Both the position numbers and the translations under genes were made by a program. A stretch of DNA of 64,000 bases from UBA1433 sp964581565. Its GTDB lineage: Bacteria > Bacillota > Clostridia > Eubacteriales > UBA1433. How positions within the stretch are numbered: the stretch's first letter is position 1; each line of letters begins with the position of its first letter. Positions 17,325-24,521 of the stretch are shown in pieces. The stretch spans positions 62,001-126,000 of the forward strand of contig CAZOOZ010000003.1 of the NCBI GenBank assembly GCA_964581565.1, in the 5' to 3' direction. The notes beneath the pieces were generated by a model, which saw nothing but the letters and a program-made list of their open reading frames with translations, was not told the DNA's origin and ran no database searches.

Positions 17325-17699
17325 TCATATATCGGATTGTTCCGCTGCCAATTCTTTGAATTTATTTGCAAATTCTGATTCTGATTCGCTTTGAAGCTGA
17401 TCGTAAGTATCATTTAGGTTTTTTGCGTGGATCTCTTTTTCCCATTCTTGCAATGTCTGCCTGAGTTTTATATATTCCATATTGTTGCGCCCATTCAAGA
17501 AGTGATAACATGTCATATTCCAATCTTTTGTTGGACGACCTTTCGTAATATAGATTGTTTTTGTAGCAAAATGGAACTCAACACTTACCTGGTTTTCCGG
17601 TTCTGCATCTTCATTGATACACATAACTTTTTCAAAAATCTCACGCACCTGGTCCTCGAAAGTTTGTATCGGTCGATTTGAGTTACTGAATATCTTCAT
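17325..17699 (-). CDS. Hypothetical phage protein, 124 residues
   Basis: A soluble acidic protein with a central strand region (QVSVEFHFATKTIYITKG) and a helical, acidic C-terminus. It starts twelve bases after the upstream gene. No recognised domain. Members of this position vary widely between phages and often act on host targets, but nothing in the sequence shows this. Confidence 0.65.
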   Translation of the reverse strand: MKIFSNSNRPIQTFEDQVREIFEKVMCINEDAEPENQVSVEFHFATKTIYITKGRPTKDWNMTCYHFLNGRNNMEYIKLRQTLQEWEKEIHAKNLNDTYDQLQSESESEFANKFKELAAEQSDI

Positions 17700-17710
17700 A
17701 AATTACCTCC

Positions 17711-17926
17711 CTACTTAATCAAATACATCTTCCCGGTAACCGTATCTTTGAACGCCATTCTGTAGCCGCTTGAAGTGAATCCTAATTTGAAATTATTCTT
17801 TTCACAAAGGGCGTTTATTTCTTTAATCAAATTATTGGCCGCTTGGATTCGTTCGTTATATGGCTTTTTACGTGTTACCTTTTTACCGAAAAATGTCGTG
17901 TCTTCTAATATGTATCCTTCCATCAT
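17711..17926 (-). CDS. Hypothetical phage protein, 71 residues
   Basis: Short protein with a helix (NERIQAANNLIKEINALCEK) followed by a beta pair (KLGFTSSGYRMAFKDTVTGK). Starts with two ATG codons; AGAGG is upstream. It overlaps the membrane-protein gene by four bases. No recognised family. Confidence 0.65.
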   Translation of the reverse strand: MMEGYILEDTTFFGKKVTRKKPYNERIQAANNLIKEINALCEKNNFKLGFTSSGYRMAFKDTVTGKMYLIK

Positions 17927-18240
17927 TTCAGCCTCTCTTTATGTAAATCATTGAAAGCTCCGCCTCTCCATGCTGATAACCCGATAAGAGAGAGACATAT
18001 TCCGCTTTGTGAAAGTATTCGTCCGGGTGTGAAATGATTAGAAGGATCCAAAGTTCCGAAAATAACAAGAGCTGCGTATACGCCGATGCATATGCAAATT
18101 ACCTTTTTTAGCTTTTGCATTCCATATTTATTAACGCCCACTCTCTTGTAAGAAGTTTTGGGCTTGTCCTGTTTTTCTGCTTCTTCATCCGGCAATAAAA
18201 AAATAACTGTTTTGTACTTTCTAAATACCATCTTTATCAT
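17923..18240 (-). CDS. Small phage membrane protein, two TM segments
   Basis: The 105-residue product has a charged N-terminus, one membrane segment around residues 46-63 (VICICIGVYAALVIFGTL) and a second hydrophobic stretch around 76-88 (ILSQSGICLSLIGL). Family not recognised. Membrane proteins in early lysogeny/replication blocks sometimes block superinfection; that is only inference. Confidence 0.6.
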   Translation of the reverse strand: MIKMVFRKYKTVIFLLPDEEAEKQDKPKTSYKRVGVNKYGMQKLKKVICICIGVYAALVIFGTLDPSNHFTPGRILSQSGICLSLIGLSAWRGGAFNDLHKERLK

Positions 18241-18256
18241 GGGTATTCTCCTTTCT

Positions 18257-18514
18257 TTAAATAACTCTTTTTTCCGCAGATATTTTTATAAGCCATTCAT
18301 CAAGCATTTTTCGGTTCATTAATGATTTACTGCCTACTTTAAAAAATGGAAAGTCTGTATTCTTCTTATCAATCAGTTCACGTATCTTAATTTGGCCGAT
18401 GCCCAAATATTCCGCTGCTTCTTGTATATTTAAGGTAAGTTTTGAATCAGGCAAAGCATTGAGCATTTCGAGAATTAAATCCATTTTTTTATTAAGATCA
18501 TCAAGTTTTTCCAT
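18257..18514 (-). CDS. Excisionase-like MerR-type HTH protein
   Basis: The 85-residue product contains the winged-helix pattern of Xis proteins: LTLNIQEAAEYLGIGQIKI, RELIDKKNTDFPFFKVG and MNRKMLDEWL. Excisionases bend DNA at the attachment site and steer the integrase to excision. The first 25 residues form a helix (DLNKKMDLILEMLNAL). Its location near the repressor fits this job, though similar proteins also act as transcription regulators. Confidence 0.75.
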   Translation of the reverse strand: MEKLDDLNKKMDLILEMLNALPDSKLTLNIQEAAEYLGIGQIKIRELIDKKNTDFPFFKVGSKSLMNRKMLDEWLIKISAEKRVI

Positions 18515-18525
18515 TTTTAACCTCT

Positions 18526-18711
18526 TTAATTTTTCTGATAGTGATTGTGATCATATTCATTTTTCGGTACAAAGAAACTTTGTTTTATACGATTCATACT
18601 CAAATTTTCGTATTCGATACGATATCTTGAGTACATCCCCACAGCCTTTGCAATAGCTTCAGGCAATTCGTTGTCGTATGTCGTAATTTCGTGTATTTTT
18701 ATTAGTTCCAT
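18526..18711 (-). CDS. Hypothetical phage protein, 61 residues
   Basis: Start at 18711 is set by AGGAGATGATTAT; the reading frame continues upstream but has no site. The protein begins MELIKIHEITTYDNELPEAI and is tyrosine-rich, with basic and acidic patches. It lies between cro and the excisionase-like gene. No family recognised. Confidence 0.65.
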   Translation of the reverse strand: MELIKIHEITTYDNELPEAIAKAVGMYSRYRIEYENLSMNRIKQSFFVPKNEYDHNHYQKN

Positions 18712-18731
18712 ATAATCATCTCCTAAAATTT

Positions 18732-18956
18732 TTATAATTCGTCGCATATATGGGATATTTCAGGTAAAAAAATTGGTATTGGATTTTTTATTTTAAGTAT
18801 TTTGCAGGCATCGATAATCTCATTAACAGTGAATTCAACTTGATTATTTATTTTTTTGTTAATAGTATAAGCAGATTTTTTCATTTCTTTGGCAAAATCA
18901 GCTTGAGTGAGCCCGTTTGCCCTTAATTCTGCTTTTAATTTATTAGCATCTATCAT
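18732..18956 (-). CDS. Cro-like repressor
   Basis: The 74-residue product has an N-terminal helix-turn-helix (LRANGLTQADFAKEMKKSAY, then TINKKINNQ) and lies divergent from the CI-like repressor, first gene of the rightward early operon. It would bind operators in the gap at 18977-19041 and switch the phage to lytic growth. Its C-terminus is short and hydrophobic. Confidence 0.85.
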   Translation of the reverse strand: MIDANKLKAELRANGLTQADFAKEMKKSAYTINKKINNQVEFTVNEIIDACKILKIKNPIPIFLPEISHICDEL

Positions 18957-18976
18957 ATTAAACTATGGTTCCTTTC

Positions 18977-19041
18977 GTTGCATTTATGGGACGATTTAAT
19001 TTTAATTTATTCTTTTGAATTTGTCAACCCATAAATGCAAC
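18977..19041. repeat. Perfect 14-bp inverted operator repeat flanking the cro promoter
   Basis: GTTGCATTTATGGG (18977-18990) and its exact reverse complement CCCATAAATGCAAC (19028-19041) are 37 bases apart. The arms lie just downstream of the cro start region and just upstream of the cro -35 box. Such an arrangement is expected for CI/Cro operators. The pairing is perfect over all 14 positions and does not extend further. Confidence 0.75.
18999..19027 (-). promoter_or_regulatory. cro (early operon) promoter
   Basis: On the - strand TTGACA (19027-19022) and TAAAAT (19004-18999) are 17 bases apart, upstream of the cro-like gene. This would drive the whole leftward early operon. Both operator arms lie at its edges. 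Confidence 0.75.
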
Positions 19042-19067
19042 ATTTTTTGGTTTTTTTTAAATAATTA

Positions 19068-19096
19068 TTGCAAAAAAGAAACGATATATATATAAT
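19068..19096 (+). promoter_or_regulatory. Repressor promoter
   Basis: TTGCAA (19068-19073) and TATAAT (19091-19096) are 17 bases apart, ending about 24 bases before the chosen CI start. This is the expected divergent repressor maintenance promoter. One operator arm ends 27 bases upstream of its -35 box. Confidence 0.75.
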
Positions 19097-19125
19097 GTAT
19101 ATATTAATAACAAAAGGTAATGTAT

Positions 19126-19776
19126 ATGGATAAGAATTATAGCCAAATAGTAGAAGAAATAAAAACAAAAAGAAAACAATTAAATTTAAGTTATCAGGAT
19201 CTATCGAATAGAACTGGTAAAAAAATTTCCAAGTCTACACTACAAAGATATGAAACTGGTGCTATTAAAAGTATGCCGTTCGATAAATTAAAAATAATTG
19301 CAAAAGCTCTTGATATACCTGATTATATATTAATGGGATGGCCCGGAGATAATTGGTATAAAGAAAATGCCATACCGGTTAAAAATAATCACTTGGTTCC
19401 CGTGTTTGGAACGATACCTGCAGGGCCTCCTATGCTTGCAGTACAGGATATAGAATGCTATGAGGCTGCCGATGTGGAAAACCCGCTTGATTACTTTTAT
19501 TTGCGTGTTAAAGGCGATAGCATGATTAATGCAAATATCATGAGCGGCTCACTCGTATTGATTAAAAAACAAAATTGTGCAGAAGACGGTAATATAGTTG
19601 CTTGTATCGTCAACGGAGATGAAGCCACTCTCAAAAGATATAAAAAAGTTGGCCACACTATATTGCTAATGCCGGAAAACAACAAGTATCAACCTATAAT
19701 TGTAAATGCTGATGATTTTAAAAATGGCTACGCTTATATTTTGGGCGTTGCAACAGAAGTAAAATTTAAATTATAG
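19126..19776 (+). CDS. CI-type phage repressor (HTH plus S24 peptidase)
   Basis: The 216-residue protein has an N-terminal helix-turn-helix (LSYQDLSNRTGKKI, residues 21-34) and a LexA-like self-cleaving C-domain. The Ala-Gly cleavage bond is at 99-100 (IPAG), the catalytic Ser132 lies in KGDSM and Lys170 in ATLKRY. It therefore keeps lysogeny and is inactivated by RecA during DNA damage. The ATG at 19126 is favoured over 19120 because AAAGG is eight bases away. Confidence 0.9.
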   Translation: MDKNYSQIVEEIKTKRKQLNLSYQDLSNRTGKKISKSTLQRYETGAIKSMPFDKLKIIAKALDIPDYILMGWPGDNWYKENAIPVKNNHLVPVFGTIPAGPPMLAVQDIECYEAADVENPLDYFYLRVKGDSMINANIMSGSLVLIKKQNCAEDGNIVACIVNGDEATLKRYKKVGHTILLMPENNKYQPIIVNADDFKNGYAYILGVATEVKFKL

Positions 19777-19790
19777 ATATTGCGTTGAAG

Positions 19791-19820
19791 AAAAGACAGC
19801 CGATGCTGTCTTTTAATATT
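19791..19820 (+). terminator. Terminator after the repressor gene
   Basis: A ten-base stem AAAAGACAGC with GCTGTCTTTT around a CGAT loop is followed by AATATTT. It lies 14 bases after the repressor stop and separates it from the next gene, which has its own ribosome site. Confidence 0.75.
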
Positions 19821-19841
19821 TAGAATATGAAGGAGAATATC

Positions 19842-20459
19842 ATGGAGAAGTTAAAGTTATTTTTAAACAAGGTCGTAAAAATGAAATACTTATTAATTAT
19901 TTCAGGAAGCATTTTAATATTATTACTAATTATAATGCTTATAATGAGTGGGATATCAAACAGTACGTACAAAGCCTTAGATTTAGATTATGATGAATTG
20001 AATACTCAATACATAGGCGTGAAAACGGAAGCCGATTATTGGCTCGCATTAACTGATTCTCAAAGGGATACAGTGAAAGAATTAATTAACATAGATTCTT
20101 CTATATCAGATTTACAGTCTGAAAAATCAGACGTAGAAGCTGATATAAAAGATTTACAAGATAGTATAGAAGACTTAAAGGCTGATAAAAAAAAGCTTGA
20201 ATCTGATATTATTCAAATATCAGGAAAATCTAAAAAATATCCCGCAGGATATTTAACAGCCGGGAAAGATTTTGAAATAGGAAGATATAAGATATATGGG
20301 GGAAGTAGTAATTTTGTTGTTTATTCATCTTCAGGCGCTTTAATGGTAAACATTATATTAGGCAACGACAGCTATAGTGTAAGCGAATATATATATGAAT
20401 TTTCTTATGGTGACAAGGTAGAAGCAAGTTCTGCATTTAAAATGGTACCGGTTGAATAG
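19842..20459 (+). CDS. Membrane-anchored coiled-coil protein in lysogeny module (moron candidate)
   Basis: The 205-residue product has one strong membrane segment (about residues 17-36, LLIISGSILILLLIIMLIM), then a long coiled coil (about 80-125, with DIKDLQDSIEDLKADKKKLE), then a C-terminal beta domain with YLTAGKDFEIGRYKIYGGSS like small extracellular or lipoprotein-associated domains in Firmicutes. The start at 19842 is set by AAGGAG. Such genes between repressor and integrase are often lysogenic-conversion or superinfection-exclusion genes. Exact function is unknown. Confidence 0.7.
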   Translation: MEKLKLFLNKVVKMKYLLIISGSILILLLIIMLIMSGISNSTYKALDLDYDELNTQYIGVKTEADYWLALTDSQRDTVKELINIDSSISDLQSEKSDVEADIKDLQDSIEDLKADKKKLESDIIQISGKSKKYPAGYLTAGKDFEIGRYKIYGGSSNFVVYSSSGALMVNIILGNDSYSVSEYIYEFSYGDKVEASSAFKMVPVE

Positions 20460-20485
20460 GCAATTTATAATAATGAGTGAATGAT

Positions 20486-21655
20486 ATGGCTGTAAAAACA
20501 AATTACGAAAAAAATGGAATAAAATATTACCGGCAGACACGTGACGTTGGCAAAGATGAAAACGGGAAAAGGATCCGGAAGGAATTCCTCGGACACAATA
20601 AAAAAGAATCAGATGCAAAATATGAAACTTATATGGCCATGCGTAAAATGGGTATAGATATCGATGCAAGTAAGCAGTTGTTTTACCCCAGTATGCTGAA
20701 ATGGCACGAAACTGTGGAGCTGAAAGATGTCCAAAACAACAATTTAAAATTGAGTACATATAACCGATATAAAAGCACTATTCAGAATCAGATACAAGCG
20801 CTATCGTTCAAATATGAAGCCTTAATTGACGTTTCGAAAGAAATGATCGAGGACGGTTTAAACGCTTCAGATTTCACATATTCGCAGCAGCATGATACCG
20901 TAAAAATCATCAAGAAATTCTATAGCTATTTGATTTCCAAAAGGGTTCTGCCGTATAACCCGTGCGTTGGTATAAAAATAAAACAACCATCAATACTATT
21001 TTTAAAAATTCCGCCAACGTTTTCCGATGATGATATTCAATCAATTACCAATTGCAAAACACATTACAGATGCAAACATATATCTCTCGTGGCAAAAGAA
21101 ATCGGTCTGCGTGAAGGAGAGCTTTTAGCTTCTGAATGGCCAGACTATTCGTTTAAAGATAGATTGGTAAGTGTAACAAAGTCATTGACATATCAAAAAA
21201 ATTTAGAAGGAAATTATGAATATTTTGTTACGGACCCTAAGACACGAGGATCCATACGCAGAGCTCCTTTAACGTCATCGGCCATAGATGTGCTCCTTGA
21301 TTTGAAAGATCGCCAAAAGCACGAAATGAAAGCAGCTCGCGGTTCATATATTGATCGTAATCTTGTCTTCGCAAATGAATTAGGTTATTATACTAATAGA
21401 AGGAATTTATTGCGCTCACATCAAAGGCTGTTAGCCGCTGCCGGTGTAGAATATAAAACATTCCACGCTTACAGACATACATTCGCAACTAATTTATTTT
21501 TACAAAAAAAAGAAATACTTTATATTTCAAAAATATTAGGGCACAGCAGCACGAGAGAAACCGAAAAGACGTATATTCATCTTTTAGATGACCAAATAAA
21601 GCGTGAAATTTTAGGAGAAGATTATGATCAAATTACTTTTTACGAGGCAACTTGA
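20486..21655 (+). CDS. int: Phage tyrosine integrase
   Basis: The 389-residue protein has an AP2-like N-terminal DNA-binding part, a SAM-like core-binding domain (residues about 70-160), and a catalytic domain. The active residues are Arg209 (GLREGEL), His327 and Arg330 in the HAYRH motif, His353 (LGHSS) and Tyr363 (TYIHLL). The gene ends 92 bases from the tRNA-Arg 3' end, so that gene is the likely target. An upstream in-frame GTG at 20477 is a possible start. Confidence 0.93.
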   Translation: MAVKTNYEKNGIKYYRQTRDVGKDENGKRIRKEFLGHNKKESDAKYETYMAMRKMGIDIDASKQLFYPSMLKWHETVELKDVQNNNLKLSTYNRYKSTIQNQIQALSFKYEALIDVSKEMIEDGLNASDFTYSQQHDTVKIIKKFYSYLISKRVLPYNPCVGIKIKQPSILFLKIPPTFSDDDIQSITNCKTHYRCKHISLVAKEIGLREGELLASEWPDYSFKDRLVSVTKSLTYQKNLEGNYEYFVTDPKTRGSIRRAPLTSSAIDVLLDLKDRQKHEMKAARGSYIDRNLVFANELGYYTNRRNLLRSHQRLLAAAGVEYKTFHAYRHTFATNLFLQKKEILYISKILGHSSTRETEKTYIHLLDDQIKREILGEDYDQITFYEAT

Positions 21656-21673
21656 TATATCTTTATAAAACTT

Positions 21674-21695
21674 TGGCGGGAAAATGGCGGGAAAA
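21674..21695. repeat. Two perfect 11-bp tandem repeats near the attachment site
   Basis: TGGCGGGAAAA occurs twice in a row directly after the integrase stop. Such direct repeats next to attP can be arm-type binding sites for the integrase. This is suggested by position only. Confidence 0.6.
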
Positions 21696-21716
21696 ATTAA
21701 ATGCAATAAATAAAAA

Positions 21717-21737
21717 AAGGGCGTTTCGCCCTTGTTT
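21717..21737 (-). terminator. Terminator of tRNA-Arg, bidirectional
   Basis: A seven-base stem AAGGGCG-TTT-CGCCCTT is followed by seven T residues on the - strand and GTTTT on the + strand. It ends the tRNA-Arg transcript and can also end the integrase transcript. Because the phage sits at this end of the tRNA, the terminator may be phage-supplied. Confidence 0.8.
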
Positions 21738-21747
21738 TATGCGGTAA

Positions 21748-21765
21748 TGGTGCGCCGTAAGGGAT
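21748..21765. other. Likely prophage attachment end (att) at tRNA 3' end
   Basis: Tyrosine integrases of this type recombine in the 3' part of a tRNA gene, and the integrase gene lies on this side. The exact core repeat cannot be defined without the other prophage boundary. Confidence 0.35.
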
Positions 21766-21824
21766 TCGAACCCCTGGCCTTTCGGTTCGTAGCCGAACGC
21801 TCTATCCAGCTGAGCTAACGGCGC
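21748..21824 (-). tRNA. tRNA-Arg (ACG)
   Basis: The - strand reads GCGCCGT at the 5' acceptor side and ACGGCGC-A-CCA at the 3' end, with CCA encoded. The anticodon loop is CTACGAA within stem TTCGG/CCGAA, giving anticodon ACG. It is intact, so phage integration restored its 3' end. Confidence 0.97.
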
Positions 21825-21931
21825 ACTGTTTTTTTATTATAGCACAAAAAATCCAAAAATCAATTTTAATTGAATATAAAAAATTTTTCATATTTTGCAA
21901 ACGGTTATATTGAATTGTTTAAATAAATTTA

Positions 21932-21960
21932 TTGCAAAAACCGCAAAATAAGATTATTAT
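21932..21960 (+). promoter_or_regulatory. typA promoter
   Basis: TTGCAA (21932-21937) and TATTAT (21955-21960) are 17 bases apart, 35 bases before the typA start. This is the only good candidate in the 170-base gap. Confidence 0.55.
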
Positions 21961-21995
21961 TTATCTTTGATTAAATATAAATAGAGGCTAAATAT

Positions 21996-23813
21996 ATGCA
22001 ACAGAGAAATGATATCAGAAATATAGCGATCATCGCTCATGTAGACCACGGAAAAACAACATTAGTTGACCAAATGCTGCGCCAATGTGGTATTTATCGT
22101 GAAAATGAACAAGTTACGGAACGTGCTATGGACTCCAATGATCTGGAACGAGAACGCGGCATTACGATACTTGCAAAAAATACATCCGTGAAATACAAAG
22201 ATATTAAAATCAATATCGTTGACACTCCCGGGCATGCCGATTTTGGCGGCGAAGTAGAACGCATACTCATTATGGTCGACGGCGTTTTGCTTCTGGTAGA
22301 TGCATATGAGGGCGTGATGCCCCAGACAAAATTTGTACTTCAAAAAGCATTGGCTATGAATAAAAAAATTATTGTGGTCATAAATAAAATTGACAGACCT
22401 GAAATACGCATCGATGAGGCAATCAATGAAATTATTGATTTATTTATTGAATTGAATTGCACAGACGAGCAGTTAGACTTCCCTATTGTGTATGCATCAG
22501 CCAGACAAGGATATGCAACAATAAATTTAAACGAAAAAAGCGATACAATATTCCCGCTTTTGGAAACGATGATAAACCATATCCCATGTCCCAAAGGTGA
22601 TATGGATGCGCCATTTCAAATCCTGGTCTCTAATATTGATTATAATGATTATGTCGGAAGAATTGCCATAGGCAGAATTGAACGCGGACAAGTTCAAAAG
22701 AATCAACGAGCCGCTCTGTGCTCTAACGATAAAGAAATTAAAAATGTCAAAATCAGCCAGTTGTATGAGTTTAACGGACTGAAAAGAACAGAAATCCAGG
22801 AAGCTAAAATGGGCGATATTATCGCTTTAGCCGGTATTGAAGATATCAATATAGGTGAGACACTATGTGATGCCGACAATCCAGAACCGCTTGATTTTGT
22901 GAAAATTGATGAACCTACCATATCCATGATGTTTTTGGTCAATAATAGCCCATTTGCTGGCAGAGAAGGTAAATTTGTAACCTCCCGTACTCTACGAGAA
23001 CGCCTTTTCAGAGAAATCAAAACGAATGTGAGCATGCGTGTAGAAGAGACTGAATCTATGGATATGTTTAAAGTATCAGGCAGAGGAGAACTGCATCTAT
23101 CAATTTTAATTGAAACCATGCGCAGAGAGGGTTACGAATTCAGCGTATCACGTCCTAAAGTAATATTTAAAACCGAAAACGGTAAGATGAAAGAACCGAT
23201 GGAACACTTAATCATTGACACTCCCGAAGAATATATTGGCGTTGTGATGGAAAAGATGGGTCCACGCAAAGGCGAAATGCTTGATATGTATAGCAATGGC
23301 CAAGGAGGCGTGCGGCTTGAATTTTCTATTCCTTCCCGTGGCTTAATAGGGTTTAGAAATGAATTTTTAACCGATACAAAAGGTAACGGAGTAATGAATC
23401 ATATTTATGATGGTTACAGTGAATATAAGGGAGAGATTACCGAACGCACTCACGGCTCGATTATCGCACATGAAACAGGCACCACAACAGCTTATGGGCT
23501 GAACAGTGCTCAAGACCGCGGAAAATTATTTATCGGCCCTGGTATAGATGTTTACGAGGGAATGATTGTTGGCGAAAATGCAAAAGCGGAAGATTTGGTA
23601 TTTAATGTATGTAAGAAAAAACATGCAACAAACATAAGAGCCGCTGGAAGCGATGAAGCGGTAAAACTTACCCCTCCCGTTATTTTAAGTCTGGAACAGA
23701 TGCTTGAATTTATAGCAGATGATGAACTTGTGGAAATCACTCCAAAAAATATAAGAATGAGAAAGAAAATATTAAATAAAGAGCTTCGTGCTAAGCAACA
23801 AAGCAAATCATAA
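21996..23813 (+). CDS. typA: Ribosome-associated GTPase TypA/BipA
   Basis: The 605-residue GTPase carries the G1 motif AHVDHGKTT (residues 14-22), DTPGHADFGG and NKID, then domain II and an EF-G-like domain V, and ends in the BipA-specific C-terminal domain (about 490-605). It acts on the ribosome in stress and large-subunit assembly. The family size is about 605-615, so the gene is complete. It is the first host gene outside the prophage. Confidence 0.96.
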   Translation: MQQRNDIRNIAIIAHVDHGKTTLVDQMLRQCGIYRENEQVTERAMDSNDLERERGITILAKNTSVKYKDIKINIVDTPGHADFGGEVERILIMVDGVLLLVDAYEGVMPQTKFVLQKALAMNKKIIVVINKIDRPEIRIDEAINEIIDLFIELNCTDEQLDFPIVYASARQGYATINLNEKSDTIFPLLETMINHIPCPKGDMDAPFQILVSNIDYNDYVGRIAIGRIERGQVQKNQRAALCSNDKEIKNVKISQLYEFNGLKRTEIQEAKMGDIIALAGIEDINIGETLCDADNPEPLDFVKIDEPTISMMFLVNNSPFAGREGKFVTSRTLRERLFREIKTNVSMRVEETESMDMFKVSGRGELHLSILIETMRREGYEFSVSRPKVIFKTENGKMKEPMEHLIIDTPEEYIGVVMEKMGPRKGEMLDMYSNGQGGVRLEFSIPSRGLIGFRNEFLTDTKGNGVMNHIYDGYSEYKGEITERTHGSIIAHETGTTTAYGLNSAQDRGKLFIGPGIDVYEGMIVGENAKAEDLVFNVCKKKHATNIRAAGSDEAVKLTPPVILSLEQMLEFIADDELVEITPKNIRMRKKILNKELRAKQQSKS

Positions 23814-23826
23814 GATTATAAAATCA

Positions 23827-23866
23827 AAGAGAGCGGCTACTGTGAATATAGCTACTCTCTTAATCA
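23827..23866 (+). terminator. typA terminator
   Basis: AAGAGAG and CTCTCTT plus an inner GGCTA/TAGCT form a stem with one mismatch, about 14 bases after the stop, followed by AATCAAATATTTT. The tail is weak but position supports it. Confidence 0.55.
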
Positions 23867-23927
23867 AATATTTTAATTATCAATTTTAATATAGGAATAG
23901 ATACTCCATATTTTGATAAGAAGATTT

Positions 23928-24116
23928 TTAATCTTCTATTGAAATAACTGAAACAGGACAGCTATCTCGTGCTTCTTGCGCGCTATCTTCAACAGAACTA
24001 TCTATTTCTCCATAGGCTTCTGCCTTTCCATCGTCTCCCATACGAAATACATCCGGGCAAATGTCAGTACACATGCCGCATGCAATACACCCTTCACGGT
24101 CAATTATTGCCTTCAT
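23928..24116 (-). CDS. Small 4Fe-4S ferredoxin
   Basis: The 62-residue protein binds one 4Fe-4S cluster through Cys10, Cys13, Cys16 and Cys53 (GCIACGMC and DSCPVS); Cys20 is extra. It resembles the single-cluster ferredoxins of clostridia and thermophiles rather than the two-cluster type. It stands alone between typA and tRNAs, facing the opposite way from typA. It carries electrons for an unknown enzyme. Confidence 0.92.
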   Translation of the reverse strand: MKAIIDREGCIACGMCTDICPDVFRMGDDGKAEAYGEIDSSVEDSAQEARDSCPVSVISIED

Positions 24117-24228
24117 AAAATATTCTCACTTTCTTTATTTTTATCATTTAGACTTATAGATGTATTATTTGAGATAGTATGATTTTTATACGTAAAATCG
24201 TAAATGCTTTTAATTAAATCCAGTAAAA

Positions 24229-24253
24229 TAAAAAAGTGCTGATTATCAGCACT
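24229..24253 (-). terminator. Terminator of the tRNA-Ser genes
   Basis: On the - strand AGTGCTGA-TAA-TCAGCACT is followed by six T residues, 13 bases after the tRNA-Ser(GCT) 3' end. It is a clear rho-independent terminator. Confidence 0.88.
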
Positions 24254-24265
24254 AAAATTTTAAAA

Positions 24266-24357
24266 TGGCGGAGAAGGAGAGATTCGAACTCTCGCGCCGG
24301 TTCCCCGACCTACACCCTTAGCAGGGGCGCCTCTTCGGCCAACTTGAGTACTTCTCC
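24266..24357 (-). tRNA. tRNA-Ser (GCT)
   Basis: The 92-base gene starts GGAGAAG and ends CTTCTCC-G-CCA. It has the long variable arm of serine tRNAs (GTGTAGGTCGGGGAACCGGC region). The anticodon loop CTGCTAA gives anticodon GCT. CCA is encoded. Confidence 0.96.
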
Positions 24358-24381
24358 GAATTCTTTTACTATATATAATTA

Positions 24382-24470
24382 TGGCCGAGGAGGTGGGATT
24401 CGAACCCACGTGGGCTTGCACCCTAACGGTTTTCAAGACCGCCCCGTTATGACCGCTTCGGTACCCCTCG
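24382..24470 (-). tRNA. tRNA-Ser (TGA)
   Basis: The 89-base gene starts CGAGGGG and ends CTCCTCG-G-CCA, with one G-U pair in the acceptor stem. The anticodon loop CTTGAAA gives TGA, and a long variable arm confirms serine. It precedes tRNA-Ser(GCT) by 24 bases in the same transcript. Confidence 0.96.
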
Positions 24471-24521
24471 TAACCAGCGTTAAGATTATAACAACATTTT
24501 TTTGTTGTGTCAACTACATTT

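Larger units (their letters stand above)
1..21750. mobile_element. Prophage (partial), integrated at tRNA-Arg
   Basis: The block has the gene order of a temperate siphovirus-like phage: integrase, repressor, divergent cro, early replication genes, terminase, portal, protease and capsid. One boundary is visible, where the integrase ends about 90 bases from the 3' end of an intact tRNA-Arg. The other end, with tail and lysis genes, lies beyond position 1. All visible phage genes are open without frameshifts, so the element could be functional. The exact attachment core cannot be set because only one copy is in the window. Confidence 0.93.

Noticed and set aside
19842..20459. Holin or lysis gene
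   Set aside because: It is in the lysogeny module on the repressor strand and has a long coiled coil and outer domain, unlike holins.
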